Assembly (NCBI RefSeq): GCF_033449965.1
Contig: NZ_CP137761.1
Span: 310,001 to 374,000 of the forward strand
Direction of reading: 5' to 3'
Length of the DNA stretch: 64,000 nucleotides
From: Bacillus sp. T3
GTDB lineage: Bacteria > Bacillota > Bacilli > Bacillales > Cytobacillaceae
Positions 38,552 through 47,376 of this stretch are shown here, piece by piece (within the stretch, counting starts at the first letter, position 1; every line of letters begins with the position of its first letter). The notes under the pieces are model-generated. The model was not told the DNA's origin. It worked only from the letters and a program-made list of their open reading frames with translations, and did no database searches. The translations under genes were made by a program, and so were the position numbers.

Positions 38552-38596
38552 AAACCCGTTCCGACTCTTGTTAAGAGAGTTGGTTCGGGTTTTTTT
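38552..38596 (+). terminator. Terminator after tdk
   Basis: AAACCCG and CGGGTTT close a longer stem (CCGACTCT / AGAGAGTTGG) and TTTTTTT follows. Confidence 0.8.
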
Positions 38597-38707
38597 ATAG
38601 CTGTTAAATAGCTTCCAATTACTACCGCCAGCCTACCAACCAGTCAAAAACCACCATCCTAAAATCCCACAGCACTGGACATACTACCATTAGGAGGTAT
38701 GTCAAAA

Positions 38708-39180
38708 ATGAAAAAATTAAACTTAATGCCAATGACCTTATTTCTGCTCTTAATGATTGCCACTGTTACAACAACGCTAGCTGGTTGCTCCTCAAACGAG
38801 CAATACAGCGCAAATAAAGCGGACAGAGTCGACGATGATAATGCAATTAGGCCACTATCCAACAATAACAATACTAGGGCCGAAAATGCCCGTGGTCAGA
38901 CGATGAGCGATCAAAACCCAAACCTGTTAAATACAAATGGTGGTGCTGATAACAGAGGGAAAGCAATAAACCAAGCTCGCGGTGTCGTGACCGGTCTAAT
39001 GCCTTTCGCCCAGGTTCGATCTGGATTACCGCTGATGCCATGTATGTAAATGTTTATCCGAAACGAAATTTAACAAACAAGCAAGAAATAGCGGCTAGAG
39101 CCAAACTCCATTCACAATTAACCCAGTCATTGCCACGCTTCATTATTGAAGTACGTGTGGTAGATGATAAACAACGATAA
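38708..39180 (+). CDS. Sporulation-type lipoprotein, YhcN/YlaJ-like (frame break)
   Basis: An N-terminal signal ending TTTLAGCSS places the lipidated cysteine at residue 27. The rest is Asn/Arg-rich and then folded. The frame stops at 39049; a shift at GCCCAGG (39009-39015) joins SIWITADAMYVNVYPKRNLTNKQEIAARA and VRVVDDKQR, giving about 157 residues. The break is either one lost C or two extra bases in CCGG. The YhcN/YlaJ family of spore-associated lipoproteins is the best fit; function not known. ATG 38708 is 10 bases after AGGAGG. Confidence 0.7.
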
Positions 39181-39375
39181 GCTGTTGCACTACCTGCTTT
39201 TAATATAAAGCTGTGATGTTTAATTCAGAAATTTAGATGTTTGTAGTGAAAATAGACCGGTTTTGATAAATAAATAGCCATTTTAAGTTTAAAATACTAA
39301 ATTTTACTCATTAAATTTGGTTTTTTTAAGAAATAAACCATTTTTTAATAAAAGTGAGTTAAATTCGGTAGTTTA

Positions 39376-39548
39376 TATGCACACAAATTTGCACATATGC
39401 ACGTTTAATTATGGATATGACGTAGTTTCAAAAAAATATGATACAACTTTTTAAATATATGCACGACTTTTAAAATATATGGTTCAACTTTTGAAATTTA
39501 TGCACGTTTAGTTGTGGATATGCACACGCAATTAGATATTTGCACGGT
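39376..39548. repeat. 20-21 bp periodic array, head word TATGCACG (second)
   Basis: Nine units begin near 39376, 39396, 39416, 39437, 39458, 39478, 39499, 39519 and 39539. Heads are TATGCACG/TATGCACA with degenerate TATGACG, TATGATAC and TATGGTTC. Same head word as the array at 29504. It lies in the 492-base gap between the lipoprotein and the ferredoxin gene; nothing else recognised there. Confidence 0.75.
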
Positions 39549-39672
39549 TTACGGACTTTGCTCCGTCTAAAGCTCGCTTCCGCTCGCGTGAACCAAAAAG
39601 GACTAAAAAAGGACAACCGCACCTATGCGATTGTCCCTCTTTATTAAAACCAAAACGGCGGTTCAACTTCAA

Positions 39673-40588
39673 TCATGGCATTAACCAATCAGAAGGTAAG
39701 CTAACGCAAACATGACACAGCTCTGTGCCCTCGTCAAATGAATGGAACGTTGACTTGCAGCGCTTGCACTTGCCAGGTAAAAACTTGATGGACCTCAACG
39801 GTGCGTGCTCCCAACCTTTCCGAAACGGAAATTGCTCCTTCAGGACAGGCATCGCTGCACAGCTTGCAATTAGTACATTTTTGATTATCGATTGAAAGCT
39901 CCGTTTCAGATTGATCAAAAACTCCTTGCTTACACAAAGTAAAGCAGCTCCCGCAAAATGAGCACTGATCAAGATCCAGCTCCACTTGGTAAAACTGGAT
40001 GTCTTGATAATAATGGGGCAGGGACCAGGCATTTGGATTTTGCCGCCAGGCAGCAGGTGCTAATTCTTTAGCTAAGCTCTGACTCCTGGTGCGGGCAGTC
40101 GTAAAGAGCTCACGCCGCGTTAACGCTTGTTCCTTCACAGCTTCGGCTTTTACAAAAACCAGCGGCGTCATTTCCAACTTGGTCAAAACCTCATTCGTTT
40201 CCGCGATCACCTTTTCCCACTGCTCATCATTCCACTCACTCGGGATGGCGATTCCCTTCAGTCCTCTTTTTCGTAAAATGAGCAATTCTTTAAGTGTTGG
40301 ACAGAAATGGGGCTCATAGTAGAGCTTCCCGTTCTTGATCGTCCTACTTGGGACCGTCCCGCTAATCGACGCTATTGGACAAGCAATAATGCATTCACCA
40401 CATGAATCACATTTGTTCACATCGAGCTTGATTTTGTTCTCGACAAGCGTTAAAGCTTCCGTATCGCAATGCTCAATGCATGTGGTGCAGGTGGATTTTG
40501 GACTTACCTGCCGAGAACAACGATCTGTTATGGTTTGGTCAATTGAAAGGCTCTCGAGCCATTTTAAAATAAGTGACAAGGGTCTCAC
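39673..40588 (-). CDS. 4Fe-4S dicluster ferredoxin of the molybdoenzyme operon (frame break)
   Basis: Electron-transfer protein with four cysteine motifs: an N-terminal pair (CTTCIEHCD; CDSCGECIIACP) and a C-terminal pair (CSFCGSCFTLCK; CTNCKLCSDACP). The first frame ends at 39734; deleting the base at 39775 (CCAGG for CCGG on the plus strand) continues as TGKCKRCKSTFHSFDEGTELCHVC, a zinc-ribbon-like end, to 39673: 304 residues. Start GTG 40588, or TTG 40579, is uncertain. It is the last gene of the torD-dmsA-dmsB group and may feed electrons to, or replace the membrane anchor of, that enzyme. Confidence 0.75.
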
Positions 40589-40734
40589 CTACCCAGAATG
40601 GATTATCTGCTAGAATACTTGATCGAAAAAGGGGCCTGTCTTTTGTTATTAAAAACCATCTTCCCAAATGGTTCAAAGTTATGCTCTGAAAAACACGGCC
40701 CAATTGTAAACTGCTTTATTTTCCTAAAAAAATC

Positions 40735-41310
40735 CTACAGTTTTGCGTCACGATGTGGAGTGATGACGAGATTTGGGTTAGTTATGCTAGCACTCGGCAT
40801 GCCTTTGATTTGTGCAACCTCACCATACTTTTTACGAAGTTTCTCAATCTCGCCGAATTCGATTGCATTCATGACACAGGTTGTAACGCACACGGGATCC
40901 TCGCCTTTTTCCATAAGGTCGATACAAAGGTTACATTTGTTTGTTTTATTGATTTTCGCATTGAATTGAGGTGCGCCGTACGGACAGGCGATGATGCAAG
41001 CCTTCGCGCCGATGCAGACGTCCTGCTCAATGACAACAACGCCGTCTTCTGAGCGTTTTTTAATTGCACCTGTTGGGCAATTTTTCACACAGGCCGGATT
41101 ATCACAGTGGTTACAGGCAATCGAAAACGTGTAAGCGGCAATTTGTGGTGAAAAGCCATTGCCGATTTGCGTATATACGCCTTCTTCATAGGAGTATACG
41201 CGGCGGAAGTTCATGCCGACATCTAGATTGTTTTTGTCCTTACAGGCGACCGTACAAGCCTTACAGCCAATACAAATGGCTTGATTTATATAAAATCCTA
41301 ACTGCGTCAA
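40735..41310 (-). CDS. DmsB-like four-cluster ferredoxin subunit
   Basis: A 191-residue protein of the DmsB/NrfC/PhsB group that relays electrons to the molybdopterin subunit. Motifs in order: CIGCKACTVACK (13-23), CNHCDNPACVKNCP (66-79), CIGAKACIIACP (99-110), CNLC and CVTTC (126-145). In the third motif the second cysteine is Ala102. No DmsC-type membrane subunit is present next to it. RBS AGGAG precedes ATG 41310. Confidence 0.85.
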   Translation of the reverse strand: MTQLGFYINQAICIGCKACTVACKDKNNLDVGMNFRRVYSYEEGVYTQIGNGFSPQIAAYTFSIACNHCDNPACVKNCPTGAIKKRSEDGVVVIEQDVCIGAKACIIACPYGAPQFNAKINKTNKCNLCIDLMEKGEDPVCVTTCVMNAIEFGEIEKLRKKYGEVAQIKGMPSASITNPNLVITPHRDAKL

Positions 41311-41500
41311 GATTCTTCACTCCTTTAAAAATAAGGATATTTTTGTTTTTTGATAGAAGTAATATGGCAAACTATCAGTCTAGCAGATGTGGAACCAGCG
41401 ACTAGAGCAGGCTTAAATTTTGTACGTGAACTTCCGTTAAAAGTTAAGCGTATATATGCAATGCTTATAGCCGCTGTCCACTTTCTGCATAAATTTATGA

Positions 41501-43884
41501 TTAAGCTCGCTCAACCTGAACAAGGTTTGTTAACTGCGGGTTCGCTTTTGCCAATGGTGTAGGACGCTGTGATGTTAGAACATTGGCTGCTCCACGTTGG
41601 TCAATTCCTTTTTTGTTCGGGCTATACCAGCCGCCCTGTGGAATGGCGACAACTCCTGGAACGATTCGAACTGTCACTTTAACATCCATTTCGAGCTCAC
41701 CGCGACCATTAAAGACTTTAACGCGATCGCCATCTTTAATCGAACGGGCCCAGGCATCAATTGGGTTCATCCACATTTCTTGCTTAGCTGCTTCTTCTAA
41801 CCACTCGTTATTGTCGTGTGTGGAGTGACAACGGCGTTTGTAATGCCAGCTAATCATTTGCAGTGGATATGTTTTGATCAGTGGATCCTCTGGCCCTTCC
41901 CAAGATGAAACATATCGACCGATTGCTGGTATTTCTTCAGGGTTTTTCATATCATATAGTGCTTGAGAGAACAGTTCGATTTTTCCAGATGGAGTTTCGA
42001 ACGGGTTATTAGCTAGGTCTTCGATTTGCGCTTTAAAAGCAATTTCAGGTTCATCGTATTGGTAATAGTGAACACCCTTTTTCTTGAATTCTTCATAGGT
42101 AGGGAATTCAGGGTCGATTTCTGCGCGTGTTTTTTCGATCGCTGTTTTAACCCAATCAAGCATCGTTTTGCCTTCGGTAAATTTTTCCTTCACACCCAAT
42201 TTATCGGCAATTTCAGCAAACACTTCATATTCATTTCGGCACTCATATAGCGGATCAATTGTTTTATTTCCTAGGATGACGTAGTCACCATTTGACCAAG
42301 GTGTTCCGATATCATCACGTTCAAAGAAGGTTGTTCCTGGTAACAAAATATCAGCATACTTCGCGCTAGGGGTCATGAATATATCACTAGCAACAATGAA
42401 TTCAACCTTGCTTTCATCCTGCAGGAGCGCTGTTGTTTTGTTAATATTGGCATGCTGGTTGACAAGCATGTTGCCGGCCATATTGAAAATCATTTTAATA
42501 TTCGTTGGTAATTTATCTGCACCCTTTAAGCCGTCTGCGGCGGTCATTTCCGTGCCTCTTTCGACAGCATCTGTCCATAGGAAGCAAGGAATCGTCGCTT
42601 TAATCGGATTTTCGAAGCTAAAAGGGAAGACGATGCTTTTACGAGAATAATAGCCTGTTCCTGCAGCCCAGCCGCCAAGCTTCCCGACGTTACCGGTAAT
42701 ACATGCAAGCTGTGCACCAGCACGCATTACTTGCTCACCATAGGCCTGACGTTGTGGTCCCCAGCCTTGAATGAGAGCAGCGGGTTTCGTTGTTGCATAT
42801 AGGCGGGCGATTTCACGAATTTTTTCTGCAGGTACACGGCAGATTTTTTCGGCCCATTCCGGCGTTTTCGCAATCCCATCCTTCTCGCCAAGTAAATAGC
42901 TCTTCACTGATTCATTTTTTGGTGCACCGGCTGGCATTGTTTTACTATCAAAGCCGACGCAATACTTGTCGAGGAATTCCTGGTCATGTAAATTCTCGGT
43001 TACAATTACATACGCCATTGCATCCATCAATGCGGTATCCGTTGTTGGTAAGATCGGAATCCACTCATCGGCATAGGTTACCGCAGTATCTGTATAACGT
43101 GGGTCAATGACGATGAATTTTGCGCCATTTTTCTTCGCTTGCATTAAGAAATCACGATAAGGAGTGGAGAAAATAATTTCTGCCGGATTTTGTCCCCAAA
43201 GAATGATTAATTTTGAATGAAGCAAGCTATCATAGCTGCTTCCTGTATTATTGATCCCATAGGTATAAGGTGTGGCAACATTACTACAGCCAGAGCTATA
43301 GTCATTGGTGTAACCTAGGAAACCACCTGTCATTGAAAGCAATCTACGCGCCGCGTTTCGGCCAGCTAAGATACCTTGGTTCCCGGATGCATAGTTTACA
43401 TAGCGGGATTCAGGTCCATACTTATCGCCAATGCGCTTCATTTCAGAAGCAATTGTATCAACCGCTTCTTTCCAAGAGATACGCTCAAACTTTCCTTCGC
43501 CCCGCTTACCAACCCGCTTCATCGGATATTTTAAGCGGTCAGGATGATAAAGCATCGAACGGTAGCTTCGTCCACGCACACAAGCCTTCAGCGAAGGAGT
43601 TTTTAAATCTTTATTCGATGTATCTGTGGTCAAACGTACGACGACGCCATCTTTAACATGGGCTTTAATTAAACAACGTCCGCCGCAGTTATTTACACTA
43701 CAGGTTGTAACAATAGTTTCTGGACTATCATCCTCTTTTGCTATACTACTTTTCTCTGCCTTGCGATCCACCAAAAGCTTCGTGCCAATTCCCCGGCAAT
43801 AACGGGAACAGCAGCGGCTCCGGTCCATTTTAAAAACGTACGGCGCTTCATATTCGTTGAAATTAGTGGCTTTTTATCTGCCAT
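41501..43884 (-). CDS. DMSO reductase family molybdopterin oxidoreductase, Tat-exported (frame break)
   Basis: Large catalytic subunit of about 794 residues. The true start is ATG 43884 (GGAGG upstream), which gives a twin-arginine signal (MKRRTFLKWTGAAAVPVIAG); a net one-base loss at CCCCGG (43791-43796) then shifts the frame into KLLVDRKAEKSS. The 4Fe-4S motif is CSVNNCGGRC with ACVRGRS; later come YSSGCSN near the molybdenum site and the guanine-dinucleotide cofactor domain (NQHANINKT, SPNKKG). DmsA-like, but substrate (DMSO, polysulfide, thiosulfate or other) cannot be told. Overlaps the torD stop by 22 bases. Confidence 0.85.
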
Positions 43885-44522
43885 GATGCAAATGCCTCCT
43901 TTATTTCGATTATAGATTCATAATCTGATTGCATAAAATCCAATAGTAGTAATGCTGCACCTTTATATAAGGAACTATCAGTATTTTTTAAGATTTTCTC
44001 GCAAAACGCAGGGATCCATTGCTGCATATGCTGTTCTAGGAAGTAAATTTGCTGCTCCAAAAGCTTTTCTAATTTTTCATCATTGGTTTGTGCTAAAGTC
44101 AAATCGTTTAAATAGAGTAGAAATTCCAGTTCAATTGCAATATGATCATCGGGCTCATTGTTTTCACCAACAAATTTTAAGCCATATTGATGATAAAGCT
44201 CGCGAACCTGGTAGGTCGTTTCTTCAAAAAGCAAACCTTCCTTACTGCGATAAACGGATTCCCATGGTGGAGCAAGAATCGTTTCTGGGCCAGTAAATAA
44301 TCTGTGGAATTCTTCCTTTTGTACTAGAAGATCAGCGTCGGTGGCTTGGTCAAAAAACTGATAAAGGAGGGCACCGGCCTCATCTAACGCTTTTAGCTCT
44401 TCAAGATTCCCATTATCTTTAAGGTGTATAATCACATGTTTGGAGATGGGTTCGAAAAATAGTAATTGTAAAAACTGATAAAAATTTTGTCGGGCCTTAA
44501 AATAATCAAACAATTGCTGCAT
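43863..44522 (-). CDS. TorD/DmsD family molybdoenzyme chaperone
   Basis: A 219-residue all-helical chaperone that binds the Tat signal and helps insert the molybdenum cofactor before export. The family signature is clear in EPDDHIAIELEFL. First gene of the operon, ending inside the dmsA-like start region. AGAGGA lies 8 bases before ATG 44522. Confidence 0.87.
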   Translation of the reverse strand: MQQLFDYFKARQNFYQFLQLLFFEPISKHVIIHLKDNGNLEELKALDEAGALLYQFFDQATDADLLVQKEEFHRLFTGPETILAPPWESVYRSKEGLLFEETTYQVRELYHQYGLKFVGENNEPDDHIAIELEFLLYLNDLTLAQTNDEKLEKLLEQQIYFLEQHMQQWIPAFCEKILKNTDSSLYKGAALLLLDFMQSDYESIIEIKEAFASWQIKSH

Positions 44523-44548
44523 AAGACCAATCCTCTACGAAGTATTTT

Positions 44549-44572
44549 ATATTGTGAAATAATTCACAATAT
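44549..44572. promoter_or_regulatory. Rex/Fnr-type redox operator upstream of torD
   Basis: TTGTGAA-ATAA-TTCACAA, extended to 10-bp perfect arms by flanking ATA/TAT. It fits both the Fnr box (TGTGA-N6-TCACA) and the Rex site. On the minus strand TATAAA overlaps its downstream edge, so the palindrome would cover the -35/-10 spacer, a position that favours repression (Rex) over Fnr activation. Confidence 0.7.
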
Positions 44573-44836
44573 ATACGGCTAAATTACACCCAAAAACCAG
44601 GGTAGATGATTTTAGTCACATCAATCCCTTCATAATATCAGTATAATAAAAGATTTTTCGGTATTACTCTAATTGTAACGTATTGCCGTTTTACATTACT
44701 TCTGGTTCCAATGTTTTCACATATTTTTCAAAATGCTAAGACAAAATATGGACGAAATTGAAATTTTAATATTATTTTAAGAATTAAATGGAAGCATTTT
44801 TCTAATAGAAAGAAAACAGATTTCTAAAGAATCTTT

Positions 44837-44865
44837 TTGACTGAGATGACGGACTATACTATAAT
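44837..44865 (+). promoter_or_regulatory. Strong sigma-A promoter upstream of prfA
   Basis: TTGACT (44837-44842), 17-base spacer, TATAAT (44860-44865). It is 270 bases before prfA and only ~45 bases before a terminator-like hairpin. Confidence 0.65.
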
Positions 44866-44910
44866 TAGAATGTTATGGGTTGAAAATTAAGTAGTCCAAC
44901 AAGTTAACTC

Positions 44911-44936
44911 AACAGCGTGAAAACGCGTTTTTTTTA
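44911..44936 (+). terminator. Early terminator downstream of the prfA promoter
   Basis: AAC-A-GCGT, loop GAAA, ACGC-GTT, then TTTTTT. Transcription from 44872 would end after ~65 bases unless it reads through to prfA. Confidence 0.55.
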
Positions 44937-44963
44937 TAAAAAATAACTATGTTAAGGCTGATT

Positions 44964-45090
44964 GTTGATTGGAGCGGAAGGTGCGAGACTCCTGCGGGAG
45001 AAGGTGTCACGGGAGACCCCACAGGCGCAAAAGCGCCGAGGAGGCTCCCGGACTCCCCGCGGAAAGGGAGGACCTGAAGCGGAAATCAAC
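44964..45090 (+). repeat. Family A repeat upstream of prfA
   Basis: Full-length copy (GTTGATTGGAGCGGAAGG ... AGCGGAAATCAAC), ending 47 bases before the prfA start. Confidence 0.85.
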
Positions 45091-45137
45091 TAATAAATTA
45101 ACAGAACAAAAAATAATTTCCGAAGAGGTGAAGAATT

Positions 45138-46211
45138 GTGTTTGATCGTCTTCAAGCAGTCGAAGATCGTTACGAAAAGCTGAATGAGCTTTTGAGCGAT
45201 CCTGATATTGTCAATGATCCAAAAAAACTGCGCGATTTTTCAAAAGAGCAGGCTGATATAGCAGACACGGTGCAAACGTATCGTCAATACAAGGACGTCA
45301 AGGAACAGCTCCAGGATGCAAAAGCCATGCTCGAAGAAAAACTTGATGCAGAAATGCGCGACATGGTAAAAGAAGAAGTCTCGGACCTAGAGACACAAAA
45401 GGAAGAATTAGAAGGCCAGCTTAAATTCCTTCTCATTCCAAAGGACCCGAACGATGACAAGAACGTAATCTTTGAAATCCGCGGTGCTGCCGGCGGTGAA
45501 GAAGCAGCATTATTCGCCAACTCACTATACCGTATGTACAGCCGCTATGCTGAATCACAGGGCTGGAAAACCGAACTAATCGATGCCAACCCAACCGGAC
45601 TTGGTGGCTTCAAAGAAATCAGCTTCATGATCACCGGAAAAGGAGCCTATTCAAAATTAAAATTTGAAAATGGTGCCCATCGCGTTCAGCGTGTACCGGA
45701 AACAGAATCCGGCGGTCGGATCCATACGTCCACCGCAACGGTTGCTTGCTTACCAGAAGCAGAAGATGTAGAAATCGAAATCCATGACAAAGACGTTCGC
45801 GTTGACACTTATTGCTCAAGCGGTGCCGGCGGACAATCCGTTAACACAACAGCATCAGCTATCCGCGTAACGCACATACCGACTGGGATCGTTGTAACCT
45901 GTCAGGACGAGAAATCTCAGCATAAAAATAAAGACAAAGCGATGAAAGTATTACGTGCGCGTGTCTATGATAAATTTTTGCAGGAAGCACAAGCAGAATA
46001 TGATGAAGTCCGTAAATCTGCTGTCGGTACTGGGGACCGCTCCGAGCGCATCCGTACCTACAATTACCCGCAAAACCGCGTTACCGACCACCGCATCGGC
46101 TTAACGCTACAAAAGCTAGACCAAATCATTGAAGGCAAGCTCGATGAAATCATCGACGCCTTGATTTTGGAAGACCAATCAAGCCGATTGGAAGCAGCCT
46201 CAAATGAGTAA
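45138..46211 (+). CDS. prfA: Peptide chain release factor 1
   Basis: Releases peptides at UAA and UAG. The GGQ motif is in SSGAGGQSVNTTASAIR; the preceding RVPETESGGRIHTST and the C-terminal NYPQNRVTDHRI are conserved. 357 residues, unbroken. GTG start at 45138 after GAGGTGAAG. It overlaps prmC, whose product methylates the GGQ glutamine. Confidence 0.95.
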   Translation: MFDRLQAVEDRYEKLNELLSDPDIVNDPKKLRDFSKEQADIADTVQTYRQYKDVKEQLQDAKAMLEEKLDAEMRDMVKEEVSDLETQKEELEGQLKFLLIPKDPNDDKNVIFEIRGAAGGEEAALFANSLYRMYSRYAESQGWKTELIDANPTGLGGFKEISFMITGKGAYSKLKFENGAHRVQRVPETESGGRIHTSTATVACLPEAEDVEIEIHDKDVRVDTYCSSGAGGQSVNTTASAIRVTHIPTGIVVTCQDEKSQHKNKDKAMKVLRARVYDKFLQEAQAEYDEVRKSAVGTGDRSERIRTYNYPQNRVTDHRIGLTLQKLDQIIEGKLDEIIDALILEDQSSRLEAASNE

Positions 46212-47064
46212 GATTTACGAAGCCCTCCATTGGGCTTCTTCTTTTTTAAAGGAGAAGAGTCGTGAGGAAAGTGCAGGAGAGCTGTTGTTACGCCATTTTG
46301 TGAGCATGTCGCGGACGGAAATGTTTACCCATTTTCATGATGAGATGGATCCTAAGGTAGAATCTCAGTTTCGTGCAGCAGTTGATGCGCATGCAGCAGG
46401 TCGCCCGGTTCAGTATATCATCGGCTTCGAGGAATTTTATGGACGCCGTTTTTTGGTCAATGAAGAGGTTTTGATTCCACGACCTGAAACCGAGGAACTT
46501 GTTTACGGAATGTTGGAGCGGATGCGGGATCTTTTTGGGAAAAATGGAGAAGTTTCAGTCGTCGATATCGGTACGGGGAGCGGAGCGATTGCGGTTACTT
46601 TGAAGCTGGAGCGGCCAGAGCTTATGGTAACAGCGAGCGATTTAGCTGAAGCCTCGTTAGAAGTGGCCCGCCGGAATGCTGCGACGCTAGGTGCGGACGT
46701 GGAATTTGTGCATGGCGACTTGCTACAGCCTTTTATTGCGGAAGGGCGTAAATTTGATGTCGTGATTTCCAACCCACCGTATATCCCGGTCGGTGATATT
46801 GCTGAGATGTCCGATATTGTAACGGAGCACGAACCTCACCGCGCCCTGTTTGCCGGTGAAGACGGACTTGATCTGTACCGTCGGTTTATGGAAGAGTTAC
46901 CATTCGTTTTGAAGGAACGTGCACTTATCGGCTTTGAAGTAGGCGCTGGACAAAGCGAGGCTGTAGGAGCGATGCTGCGTGAGACGTTTCCAGGTGCTGA
47001 AGTCGAAATCGTCTTTGATATAAACGGCAAGGACCGAATGGTGTTCGCAAGGATAAAAAAATAG
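46204..47064 (+). CDS. prmC: Release factor glutamine methyltransferase
   Basis: S-adenosylmethionine-dependent N5-glutamine methyltransferase acting on release factors. SAM motif VVDIGTGSGAIAV and catalytic NPPY (VVISNPPYIPVGD) are present; 286 residues. Its ATG lies 8 bases inside prfA, so the two are coupled. Confidence 0.94.
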   Translation: MSKIYEALHWASSFLKEKSREESAGELLLRHFVSMSRTEMFTHFHDEMDPKVESQFRAAVDAHAAGRPVQYIIGFEEFYGRRFLVNEEVLIPRPETEELVYGMLERMRDLFGKNGEVSVVDIGTGSGAIAVTLKLERPELMVTASDLAEASLEVARRNAATLGADVEFVHGDLLQPFIAEGRKFDVVISNPPYIPVGDIAEMSDIVTEHEPHRALFAGEDGLDLYRRFMEELPFVLKERALIGFEVGAGQSEAVGAMLRETFPGAEVEIVFDINGKDRMVFARIKK

Positions 47065-47071
47065 TTGATGG

Positions 47072-47107
47072 CCGTAGTACTTGTGGGTGAGTGCTGCGGT
47101 TTTTTTG
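47072..47107 (+). terminator. Terminator after prmC
   Basis: CCGTAGTACT and AGTGCTGCGG pair with wobble; TTTTTTT follows. Confidence 0.7.
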
Positions 47108-47140
47108 TTTTTGTGTGCAAGCGGGTGTATTTACATTTAG

Positions 47141-47262
47141 GCGAATAAATAGTGGAATTAAGCGAATAAATGACCAGTTCAGGATAATAAATAGAAAATT
47201 AGGTGAACAAACGTCCGATTCAGGCGAATAAACAGTACATTTAGGCGAATAAACTCAGTTCC
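47141..47262. repeat. 20-21 bp periodic array, head word GCGAATAAA
   Basis: Six units start at 47141, 47162, 47183, 47203, 47224 and 47245. Heads: GCGAATAAA (four), GATAATAAA, GTGAACAAA. Tails differ but mostly end TTAG/TCAG. It fills most of the 312-base gap between prmC and spoIIR. Confidence 0.8.
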
Positions 47263-47376
47263 CCCTTTCCAATCAGCAAAACCTACTCATACCCCATCCT
47301 ACTAAAAATTTTTCAATTTAATAGTTTAAGATTGTTCGCTCTTGTCCACAATGGCTAGTGAGGGGGCGAGGACGAA

